Assembly: GCA_030679635.1 (NCBI GenBank)
Contig: JAUXSZ010000101.1
Span: 1-6,213 of the forward strand
Reading direction: 5' to 3'
Source: Sulfuricurvum sp.
Lineage (GTDB): Bacteria > Campylobacterota > Campylobacteria > Campylobacterales > Sulfurimonadaceae
Length of the DNA stretch: 6,213 nucleotides
The translations under genes and the position numbers were made by a program. Of this stretch, positions 1 to 5,131 are shown piece by piece; position 1 is the stretch's first letter, and each line of letters opens with the position of its first letter. A model generated the notes under the pieces. The model had not been told where the DNA came from. It saw only the letters and a program-made list of their open reading frames with translations, and ran no database searches.

Positions 1-434
1 CCGTTACGTTTCATAAAACGTTCTAATTGTATCTCTTTTGGGGTATAGACGACAACAGAATTTTGAATCGGATAGGAACTCGTTTCAAAGAAGAGGGGGA
101 TATCAATGAGATAGGGATACTCAAAACGGTCTTGTTTTTCACTCTCCTCCTCAATGGCAGCACGAATTTTCGGATGCAAAAAGTTTTCAAGCTCTTTTTT
201 TGCTTCGGAATTGACAAAAATCATCTTCCCTAGCTCGGAACGAATCACTTTACCGCCGCTCACGTACTGGGAACCGAAGTGCTCTGCTACCCATGCCGCA
301 TTCTCATCCAAAATACGGTGAGAAATCGCATCCGCATCAATAATCCGTAAGCCGTTCAATCCCATAAGCGAGGCAACGGTACTTTTTCCCGTGGCAATCC
401 CTCCGGTCAGTGCGATCGCGTACTTATACGCCAT
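1..434 (-). CDS. coaE: Dephospho-CoA kinase, C-terminus off the window
   Basis: This is the last enzyme of coenzyme A synthesis, which phosphorylates dephospho-CoA with ATP in the cytoplasm. The frame is open from the ATG at 434-432 to the left edge and gives 144 residues; about 50-60 C-terminal residues of a normal CoaE (about 200 aa) lie outside. Visible family signatures are a Walker A loop GGIATGKST at residues 11-19, the acidic motif IIDADAISH (32-39), the HP pair at 87-88, DIPLFFE (111-117) and the start of the lid arginine region RFMKRN (139-144). The start codon overlaps the stop of the upstream SpeE-like gene by one base (TAATG), and no good Shine-Dalgarno precedes it, so translational coupling is likely. 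I saw nothing broken. The assignment rests on several ordered motifs and is firm. Confidence 0.95.
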   Translation of the reverse strand, partial: MAYKYAIALTGGIATGKSTVASLMGLNGLRIIDADAISHRILDENAAWVAEHFGSQYVSGGKVIRSELGKMIFVNSEAKKELENFLHPKIRAAIEEESEKQDRFEYPYLIDIPLFFETSSYPIQNSVVVYTPKEIQLERFMKRN

Positions 435-988
435 TAGTTACGAGCAAGTCCAAGGTAGTTTTTTCGAACATACTGAGGCATAGCAAAAGAGGCAGGATGG
501 ACATCGCAGTTATAATATTGCTGTCCCTCAAGCAAATCGGTACGCTGTAAAATAACATCCGCAGTCGGGTGATACTCTTTTGAACTCAGCAATAAGGTCG
601 ATCCGTCTTCGAGACGATACGGCATAATAATTTTGAAATAGTTGCCTAAAGCTTTCATCAACTGCGTGTTTGCACTCAGATTATCCAAAGAGGGGTGCTT
701 CATAACTACCAATCCGTCATCTTTGAGGATGCGGCTAATGTGTGCGATGACCGCACCATCCGCAGTCTCTGCGTCTACCATAACGACGTCAATGCTCTTC
801 TCGTCTACATTGCGAAACGACTCAAGAAGATCCGAACTTCCGACGTTTGTTACGGTTGCGTCTCGATAACGAGCAAGCTCTGCGTTCAAAAGATCACGGC
901 TATCGCTTGCGACCAGTACCGATTTCGGCTCTTTGTGCGTACACATGGACACATGGACCATCATTTCAGGGTAAACAAACGTTTTCAT
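434..988 (-). CDS. speE: Short spermidine-synthase-like protein
   Basis: This 184-residue protein resembles the divergent SpeE of Helicobacter and other Campylobacterota. Spermidine synthase moves an aminopropyl group from decarboxylated SAM to putrescine. Family-like stretches are VYPEMMVHVSMCTHKEPKSV (5-23), a Rossmann strand VLVASD (24-29), VVMVDAE (68-74), RILKDDGLVVMKHPSL (86-101) and a C-terminal block QYYNCDVHPASFAMPQ (157-172) matching the end of H. pylori SpeE (RYYNEDIHRAAFALPK as I recall it). Bacterial SpeE is usually about 260-290 aa. Here most of the N-terminal beta domain is missing and the glycine-rich GGGDG cofactor loop is absent, so catalytic activity is uncertain. I chose the ATG at 988. 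A TTG two codons upstream (994) is also possible and sits closer to the purine-rich AGAAGAGA. Its stop overlaps coaE by one base, so the two form an operon. Confidence 0.75.
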   Translation of the reverse strand: MKTFVYPEMMVHVSMCTHKEPKSVLVASDSRDLLNAELARYRDATVTNVGSSDLLESFRNVDEKSIDVVMVDAETADGAVIAHISRILKDDGLVVMKHPSLDNLSANTQLMKALGNYFKIIMPYRLEDGSTLLLSSKEYHPTADVILQRTDLLEGQQYYNCDVHPASFAMPQYVRKNYLGLARN

Positions 989-1013
989 GGGCAAAAATCT
1001 CTTCTATAGGTAA

Positions 1014-1019
1014 TTTATA
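1014..1019 (-). promoter_or_regulatory. Possible -10 box of speE-coaE
   Basis: Reading the minus strand, TATAAA lies about 25 bases upstream of the SpeE-like ATG. A second weaker box (TATAGA) lies nearer, 17 bases after GTTACA. One of these probably drives speE-coaE, but neither has a convincing -35, so the choice is open. Confidence 0.3.
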
Positions 1020-1067
1020 AGCGATTGTAACACGCGGAGATTAAACCCCATTGAAATATGAGAAGAA

Positions 1068-1092
1068 GAGCGGATGCTTTAAGTATCCGCTC
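1068..1092. repeat. 10-bp inverted repeat in divergent promoter region
   Basis: The arms at 1068-1077 (GAGCGGATGC) and 1083-1092 (GTATCCGCTC) are complementary over ten pairs, with one G-T wobble, around a TTTAA loop. The repeat lies between the divergent speE and 1149-1349 genes. Its right arm occupies the position expected for the -35 box of the TATAAT at 1106-1111. On the minus strand it is followed by TTCTTCT, but no gene ends there, so an operator fits better than a terminator. Transcript-level folding is also possible if a promoter lies further away. Confidence 0.6.
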
Positions 1093-1105
1093 AAATAGAG
1101 TTCAC

Positions 1106-1111
1106 TATAAT
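1106..1111 (+). promoter_or_regulatory. -10 box TATAAT of the small membrane protein gene
   Basis: A perfect TATAAT lies 37 bases upstream of the ATG at 1149, giving a predicted start near 1118 and a leader of about 30 bases. No consensus -35 is present 16-18 bases upstream; that position falls inside the inverted repeat. Weak -35 boxes are usual for Campylobacterota sigma70 promoters. Confidence 0.55.
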
Positions 1112-1148
1112 CCTATCGAATTTAAATTATACAAACAGGAAATAAATC

Positions 1149-1349
1149 ATGTGCGCAGAAAAAATTCAACGTCTTTTAATGGCTATTGTCCTCACTATTT
1201 CTATGGTGCTGTTCACTGAAGGCTATACTCAATACGGAATGCTCCTTCAAGGTTTTGTCATTTTAATGATACTCGTTTGGGCAATCAAAGATTTTTGCCC
1301 TTCAATATGGATATTTACCAAATTTTTCGGAACATGCTCTAAAAAATAA
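1149..1349 (+). CDS. Small two-helix membrane protein, DUF2892/YgaP-like
   Basis: A 66-residue protein with a recognisable ribosome site (AGGA at 1137-1140, eight bases before the ATG) and its own -10 box. Two hydrophobic segments, about residues 8-22 and 29-46, joined by a short TEGYTQYG turn suggest a helical hairpin in the inner membrane. The C-terminal pattern FCPSIWIFTKFFGTC, with Cys50 and Cys63, resembles the CP...L..TC ending of DUF2892 proteins, the family that includes the membrane part of E. coli YgaP. Those proteins often accompany rhodanese or sulfur and redox functions, but no rhodanese domain is fused or adjacent here. The specific function is unknown. It lies 58 bases before purM, which appears to have its own promoter. 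Confidence 0.75.
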   Translation: MCAEKIQRLLMAIVLTISMVLFTEGYTQYGMLLQGFVILMILVWAIKDFCPSIWIFTKFFGTCSKK

Positions 1350-1369
1350 ACTTCTCCTAACATCCTCTT

Positions 1370-1378
1370 TGTTATACT
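1370..1378 (+). promoter_or_regulatory. Extended -10 promoter of purM
   Basis: TGTTATACT gives an extended -10 (TGn plus TATACT, five of six matches) 29 bases upstream of the purM ATG at 1408. Predicted initiation is near 1385. There is no clear -35, which an extended -10 can compensate for. It sits in the short gap after the 1149-1349 gene, so purM need not depend on read-through. Confidence 0.5.
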
Positions 1379-1393
1379 TCTCTCACTAAAAAC

Positions 1394-1403
1394 AGGTGAG
1401 GGA
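1394..1403 (+). promoter_or_regulatory. Ribosome site fixing the purM start
   Basis: AGGTGAGGGA sits four bases upstream of the ATG at 1408. The longer reading frame begins at a GTG (1396) inside this purine-rich site, so that GTG cannot be a served start. PurM homologues also begin near the ISYKDAGVDI motif that follows the ATG. Confidence 0.75.
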
Positions 1404-1407
1404 TTTC

Positions 1408-2403
1408 ATGAGCCAAATCAGCTATAAAGATGCCGGTGTCGATATCGATGCAGGAAACAGTTTTGTCGAAAATATCAAACCGCTTGTCAAATCAACGGCT
1501 ATCCCCGGTGTTCTCGGTGGAATTGGCTCGTTTGCCGGAGCATTTGAGCTTCCAACGGGATACAAAGAGCCCGTTATGCTCGCTGCAACCGATGGCGTAG
1601 GGACAAAACTCAAGCTGGCAATCGACTCAGGTATTCACAATACCGTCGGTATCGATTTGGTTGCGATGTGCGTCAATGACCTCATCTGTAACTTCGGAAC
1701 ACCCTCTTTTTTCCTCGACTATTACGCTACGGGAAAGCTCGACGTTAACGCGGCAACCGCTGTCGTTAGCGGTATAGCCGAAGGGTGCCGTCAGGCCCAA
1801 TGTGCTCTCATCGGCGGTGAAACGGCTGAAATGCCGGGGATGTACCATTCGGATGATTATGATCTTGCCGGATTTGCCGTAGGGATTGGGGAAAAAAGCG
1901 AATTGGATCGATCTCTCAAAGTTCAAGCCGGAGATCTCCTCATCGCCCTTCCAAGTTCAGGATTGCACTCCAACGGTTTTTCCCTCGCACGCAAAGTGTT
2001 GTTTGAAAAAATGGGGATGAAGTTTGATGATCTGTTTGAGGGCAAACCTCTCATTGAAACTCTTTTGACCCCGACACGCATTTATGTCAAAACCTTTAAA
2101 GAACTCAAAGAGAATATCCAAGCCCTCGCCCACATCACGGGTGGCGGAATTGTTGAAAATCTCCCGAGAGTTCTCCCTGAGGGGATGCGTGCCGTGATCA
2201 ATGAATCTTCTATTCGCGTATTGCCGATTTTTGAACTGATCGGGCAACACGTTGAACGCTCCGAAATGTTCCGTGCGTTCAATATGGGGGTTGGGATGAT
2301 CCTCGTCGTTCGCCCTGAGAATGTCCAAAATATCCTCTCCAATACGGATGGCTATCTCATCGGTCATCTCGAAAACGGGACGCGCGAAGCCGTTCTCGTT
2401 TAA
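1408..2403 (+). CDS. purM: Phosphoribosylformylglycinamidine cyclo-ligase (AIR synthetase)
   Basis: PurM uses ATP to close formylglycinamidine ribonucleotide into 5-aminoimidazole ribonucleotide, the fifth step of purine synthesis, in the cytoplasm. The protein is 331 residues, close to the usual 325-345. Signatures in order are ISYKDAGVDI (4-13), the ATP-site ATDGVGTKLK (60-69), TVGIDLVAMCVNDL (79-92), FFLDYYATGKL (101-111), GGETAEMPGMY (136-146), GLHSNGFSLAR (185-195), HITGGGIVENLPRVLP (242-257) and FNMGVGM (291-297). All are intact and cover both halves of the PurM/PurL/ThiL-type fold. The ATG at 1408 is preferred over the upstream GTG for the ribosome-site reason given separately. A hairpin terminator follows directly, so purM is probably transcribed alone or with the small gene upstream. 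Confidence 0.97.
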   Translation: MSQISYKDAGVDIDAGNSFVENIKPLVKSTAIPGVLGGIGSFAGAFELPTGYKEPVMLAATDGVGTKLKLAIDSGIHNTVGIDLVAMCVNDLICNFGTPSFFLDYYATGKLDVNAATAVVSGIAEGCRQAQCALIGGETAEMPGMYHSDDYDLAGFAVGIGEKSELDRSLKVQAGDLLIALPSSGLHSNGFSLARKVLFEKMGMKFDDLFEGKPLIETLLTPTRIYVKTFKELKENIQALAHITGGGIVENLPRVLPEGMRAVINESSIRVLPIFELIGQHVERSEMFRAFNMGVGMILVVRPENVQNILSNTDGYLIGHLENGTREAVLV

Positions 2404-2411
2404 TCCTCCCT

Positions 2412-2446
2412 CTGCCTTGTTTTCAAGGCAGTTCCTCTCTTTTATT
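2412..2446 (+). terminator. Rho-independent terminator after purM
   Basis: A perfect 8-bp inverted repeat, CTGCCTTG (2412-2419) and CAAGGCAG (2424-2431), closes on a TTTT loop. It is followed by the pyrimidine-rich tract TTCCTCTCTTTTATTT. It begins nine bases after the purM stop. The tail is interrupted by C residues but the stem is strong. Confidence 0.8.
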
Positions 2447-2459
2447 TCCTTTTTTAATG

Positions 2460-2465
2460 TATACT
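2460..2465 (+). promoter_or_regulatory. -10 box of the haem-binding protein gene
   Basis: TATACT (five of six) lies 34 bases before the ATG at 2500, downstream of a T-rich stretch typical of Campylobacterota promoters and of the purM terminator. No recognisable -35 is present. The predicted transcript would start near 2472. Confidence 0.45.
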
Positions 2466-2499
2466 TTAATCTATTGTCACGTTATTTAAAGGAAATGGA

Positions 2500-2943
2500 A
2501 TGAAAACTAAGATTCTCGCTGCCGTTGCGGTCATTGCTGTAGCGATACAGTTCATCCCTTACGGGAAAGACCATACCAATCCCCCTATCATCAGTGAACC
2601 AACATGGGATTCACCCAGAACCAAAGAACTGTTTAACAACGCCTGTGCCAACTGCCACTCCCATCAAACGACATACGCGTGGTACAGTAATGTCGCGCCT
2701 GTTTCATGGCTGCTCGCCCGCGATATAGAAGAGGGGCGTGAGCATTTCAATGTCTCTGCATGGGGTGCCCAGAAAAAAAATGAAGGGAAAGATGCGGCCA
2801 AAGAGGTACGCGAGGGAGAGATGCCGCCATGGTTTTATCTCCCGACACATCCTGAAGCAAAACTCAGCGATGTAGAGAAAAAAGAGTTGATCAGCGGTTT
2901 GGAAAAAACATTCGGAAAAGAAGGAGCTGAAAAGGAGGATTAG
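2500..2943 (+). CDS. Exported c-type haem-binding domain protein
   Basis: A 147-residue protein with an N-terminal hydrophobic segment (about residues 5-20, after MKTK). This is either an uncleaved anchor or a signal peptide, since no clean cleavage site is obvious, so the rest probably lies in the periplasm. A single c-type haem motif CANCH is at 49-53, followed by SHQTTYAWYSNVAPVSWLL (54-72), EGREHFNVSAW (78-88) and EVREGEMPPWFYLPTHPEAK (102-121). This order matches the Haem_bd (PF14376-type) family of small monohaem proteins; Met108 in the GEMPP motif is a possible distal haem ligand. The ribosome site AAAGGA (2488-2493) is six bases before the ATG. Its electron-transfer partner is unknown. 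It converges on ccoG with a four-base overlap, and a link to cbb3 oxidase is suggestive but unproven. Confidence 0.88.
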   Translation: MKTKILAAVAVIAVAIQFIPYGKDHTNPPIISEPTWDSPRTKELFNNACANCHSHQTTYAWYSNVAPVSWLLARDIEEGREHFNVSAWGAQKKNEGKDAAKEVREGEMPPWFYLPTHPEAKLSDVEKKELISGLEKTFGKEGAEKED

Positions 2944-2950
2944 TCCTCTT
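2933..2950. terminator. Hairpin over the convergent stop codons, possible bidirectional terminator
   Basis: AGGAGGA (2933-2939) and TCCTCTT (2944-2950) form seven pairs, one of them G-T, around the loop TTAG. The loop is exactly the overlap of the plus-strand TAG and minus-strand TAA. On the minus strand the stem is followed by CTTTTC; on the plus strand by a C/T-rich tract. No other terminator separates the two convergent genes. The U-tracts are short, so efficiency is uncertain. Confidence 0.45.
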
Positions 2951-4397
2951 CTTCCCCCTCTTTCAATAAATCTGCACGAGGAAACGTGAAGGTTGACTGC
3001 TTGTCGATCATGATCTTTTCTTTGTCATCGATAGCATACGCATGGATCGTAATGGGGATCACCGTATCCTTGCGCTCATCATTCACAAGCATTTCGTCGG
3101 TATAAAGGACTATCACTTTTTTCTTAACAATCCCCGGTTTTACTTTAAACGGTTCGGTAGGTTCCGCAATTTTGATTTTCCCTTCCATCCCTTTTGGAGC
3201 GATAACATCAAAATAATATTCATGATCTTCATTGAGCGTATTTTGCAGTAAAAAAGTATAGGCATTATCCACTCTTGTCTTGTCATCATCTGTTTTCTTG
3301 ATCGAAAAGAGGCGATTTTCCTTGTTAACATTGAGGAGCATGTGCTCTTTTTTGCTTCCCATCACAACCATGATTGCTGCAGTGATGACCAAAATCAGGA
3401 TGTAACCGATAATTTTTGGTCGGAAATAGTGGGTTTTCCCCTTCCGATACAGCGTCTCTTTTTCGCTGGACCACTCTACGAGGCTCGGTTTTCCAAGTTT
3501 TCCCATAACCTGCGTACAGGCATCGACACATTCCAAACAGTTGATGCACTCTAACTGCAATCCCTTTCGAATATCGATATGGGTCGGGCATACCGTTACA
3601 CAGCTCTCGCAAGTCGTGCATTCAGCACTTGGATTTACCGAGAGTAAATCTTTTTGTTTCGTAAATACCTTCTCTTTGTTCTCATTGTAAATCTCTCCGC
3701 CACGGTTCGGATTGTAAATCGCCATAACAGTATCATCGTCATACAGCACCGACTGGATACGTGAATAGGGGCACACATAGACACAAAAATCTTCTTTCAA
3801 AAAAATCACATCATAAATCAAAAAGAGCATCGTCCCCAAGATCGATCCAATGAGGACAGGGTGCTCCAATGGATCCATCATATAGGCAATAAAATCTTCA
3901 GGGGGGACAAAAAACCACATAAGATCCGCAGCTGCGACAAATGCCAAAACGGTCCACAAAAGCATCGCGACAATCCGTTTGATTTTATTTTCTACCTTTG
4001 AATAATCCGGTTCTTCCTGCTTATTTTTAATCCGCTTTCGCAATCCTAGCAGTTTTGTTTCAATCAAATCGCGATAAATCACCCGAAAGATCGTTTGAGG
4101 ACACATCCATCCGCAAAAAACACGACCGCCCAAAACGGTGATACCAAAAATTCCGATAAACAACAATAGCAGTAAAAACGGCATCAAATATAGCTCTTGC
4201 ATGTCAAACTGAACAAACATCAAATGGAGCTTGAGTTTGTCAAAACTGAGCAAGAAGAGATGATTTCCATCAACTCTAATCCACGGTACCCCTAACGATA
4301 CGATCGTTGCAAAAGCAAAAAACCAATACCGCTTAATCCTCCATGAAATCCATCCCGCCAAATACTCTTTCCCCTTACGGGCAACTTCTTCAATCAT
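2940..4397 (-). CDS. ccoG: Cytochrome c oxidase accessory protein CcoG (FixG/RdxA family)
   Basis: CcoG is an inner-membrane iron-sulfur protein that helps assemble cbb3-type cytochrome oxidase and has been linked to Cu(II) reduction for copper delivery to the active site. The 485-residue length fits the family. Hydrophobic segments lie near 24-41, 69-90, 141-163, 180-200 and 328-347. Membrane-proximal CxxxC pairs are FCGWMCP (Cys95, Cys99) and FCVYVCP (Cys205, Cys209). A double [4Fe-4S] ferredoxin domain uses Cys260/263/266/270 and Cys284/287/290/294. After the last helix, residues 350-485 form the FixG C-terminal Ig-like domain on the periplasmic side. All key cysteines are present. The start overlaps the stop of the resolvase-like gene (ATGA). 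The strong site GGAGGAG is five bases upstream, so it is coupled to that gene yet well initiated. No ccoNOQP or ccoI genes are in the window. Confidence 0.96.
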   Translation of the reverse strand: MIEEVARKGKEYLAGWISWRIKRYWFFAFATIVSLGVPWIRVDGNHLFLLSFDKLKLHLMFVQFDMQELYLMPFLLLLLFIGIFGITVLGGRVFCGWMCPQTIFRVIYRDLIETKLLGLRKRIKNKQEEPDYSKVENKIKRIVAMLLWTVLAFVAAADLMWFFVPPEDFIAYMMDPLEHPVLIGSILGTMLFLIYDVIFLKEDFCVYVCPYSRIQSVLYDDDTVMAIYNPNRGGEIYNENKEKVFTKQKDLLSVNPSAECTTCESCVTVCPTHIDIRKGLQLECINCLECVDACTQVMGKLGKPSLVEWSSEKETLYRKGKTHYFRPKIIGYILILVITAAIMVVMGSKKEHMLLNVNKENRLFSIKKTDDDKTRVDNAYTFLLQNTLNEDHEYYFDVIAPKGMEGKIKIAEPTEPFKVKPGIVKKKVIVLYTDEMLVNDERKDTVIPITIHAYAIDDKEKIMIDKQSTFTFPRADLLKEGEEED

Positions 4398-5056
4398 CTG
4401 CTCTCCTCCATTATCGTTTCAACTGTTGGACATTTAATCGTCCCTATTACCATCGCCTCTGCATCCTCTGTGTTTCGCGTGAGGGCAATACCTCTCACCA
4501 ACTCTTTGAGGGAGCGAGACTCCACATAATCTTTTAGCGAACTGCGGCTCACATTCAAAAGACGCGCTATGTCGCTGACGTTTTTTCCCTGCTTCAATTC
4601 GGCAATAATCTGATCGAGAAAAAGATCGAATTTCGAAGAGGATTTAGACCCTTTTGGCCGTCCGATCTCTTTTTTATCCTCATTCTGAATAATTTGGCGA
4701 AGTTGGTCGATCAAACCTAGAACTACCATTGTATCACTTTGGCGATGGATTATAATCCCCTGTTTGACGAAATGTATCTCTACCCCGTTTCTTAATAAAC
4801 AACTCAACATCTGTACTACGTCTTCGATATTGGTACTCAACACCCATGTATCGTAAACCAACAAAGTATCATTGTGGAGTGATCGGAACAACTGCACCAC
4901 ATCGCTGCGCTCAGAAATTCGTTTGTTTTGGAACGTTTGATCGATCATCTCTTTCTCGAGAACAAGCTGGTCATGATCGCAGTAGGCGCCGATCAATTTC
5001 AGCTGTTCAACCACATTTTCAAAATCTTTGTCTGGACGAATATAACTCACTATCAT
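4394..5056 (-). CDS. Serine-recombinase-like DNA-binding protein with degenerate active site
   Basis: A 220-residue protein with the layout of small resolvases/invertases. Residues 1-122 look like the catalytic domain, 132-137 are a GRPKGS basic hinge, and 142-180 are an invertase-type helix-turn-helix (VSDIARLLNVSRSSLKDYV at 160-178). A tail of about 40 residues extends beyond the usual end. The catalytic motif YxRVS is YIRPD here, so the serine is Asp9. The DRLGR motif aligns with WVLST (71-75), losing both arginines. Arg7 and perhaps Arg50 remain. I infer a protein that binds DNA but does not recombine it, plausibly a regulator. It has its own promoter, an AAAGGA ribosome site 11 bases before the ATG, and is coupled to ccoG by an ATGA overlap. 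No inverted crossover sites or other mobile-element genes flank it. Confidence 0.8.
   Translation of the reverse strand: MIVSYIRPDKDFENVVEQLKLIGAYCDHDQLVLEKEMIDQTFQNKRISERSDVVQLFRSLHNDTLLVYDTWVLSTNIEDVVQMLSCLLRNGVEIHFVKQGIIIHRQSDTMVVLGLIDQLRQIIQNEDKKEIGRPKGSKSSSKFDLFLDQIIAELKQGKNVSDIARLLNVSRSSLKDYVESRSLKELVRGIALTRNTEDAEAMVIGTIKCPTVETIMEESR
4403..4409 (-). promoter_or_regulatory. Strong Shine-Dalgarno of ccoG inside the upstream gene
   Basis: GGAGGAG (minus strand) lies five bases before the ccoG ATG, within the last codons of the resolvase-like gene (MEESR). It fixes the ccoG start at 4397 and suggests ccoG can be translated at a higher level than the upstream gene. Confidence 0.75.
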
Positions 5057-5093
5057 GAATAATGATTTCCTTTATCCGTTGATTTTCACCGCT

Positions 5094-5122
5094 ATCATAC
5101 CCAACTTGACGTATTAAATCAA
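5094..5122 (-). promoter_or_regulatory. Sigma70-like promoter for resolvase-like gene and ccoG
   Basis: On the minus strand TTGATT (5122-5117) and TATGAT (5099-5094) are separated by exactly 17 bases, matching the consensus at four and five of six positions. Initiation near 5087 would leave a 30-base leader before the ATG at 5056. It is the best -35/-10 pair in the window. An inverted repeat TTGA-N9-TCAA (5106-5122) overlaps the -35 and spacer. It makes the gene pair separable from murB. Confidence 0.6.
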
Positions 5123-5131
5123 TTAAAAAAG

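Noticed and set aside
695..1009. 104-codon plus-strand open frame opposite the SpeE-like gene
   Set aside because: It is antisense to a gene with recognisable SpeE motifs, has no family-like sequence or ribosome site, and runs into the divergent promoter region.
1380..1402. Seven-pair hairpin (CTCTCAC with GTGAGGG, one G-T wobble) that could hide the purM ribosome site
   Set aside because: The predicted transcription start from the extended -10 lies near 1385, inside the left arm, so most of the stem would not be in the RNA; it matters only if transcription reads in from upstream.
1957..2367. 136-codon minus-strand open frame inside purM
   Set aside because: purM is intact with all motifs on the plus strand; this antisense frame shows no domain signature.
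3325..3621. 98-codon minus-strand frame overlapping the ferredoxin domain of ccoG, with cysteine-rich-looking content
   Set aside because: It is the +1-type shadow of the ccoG iron-sulfur region; ccoG itself is continuous in its own frame with no sign of a frameshift.
5106..5122. FNR/CRP-type box upstream of the ccoG operon
   Set aside because: The half-sites TTGA and TCAA are nine bases apart, whereas the TTGAT-N4-ATCAA consensus requires six between them.
4394..5131. Possible phase-variable invertible element around the resolvase-like gene
   Set aside because: No flanking inverted crossover repeats were seen, and the protein lacks the catalytic serine and arginines.
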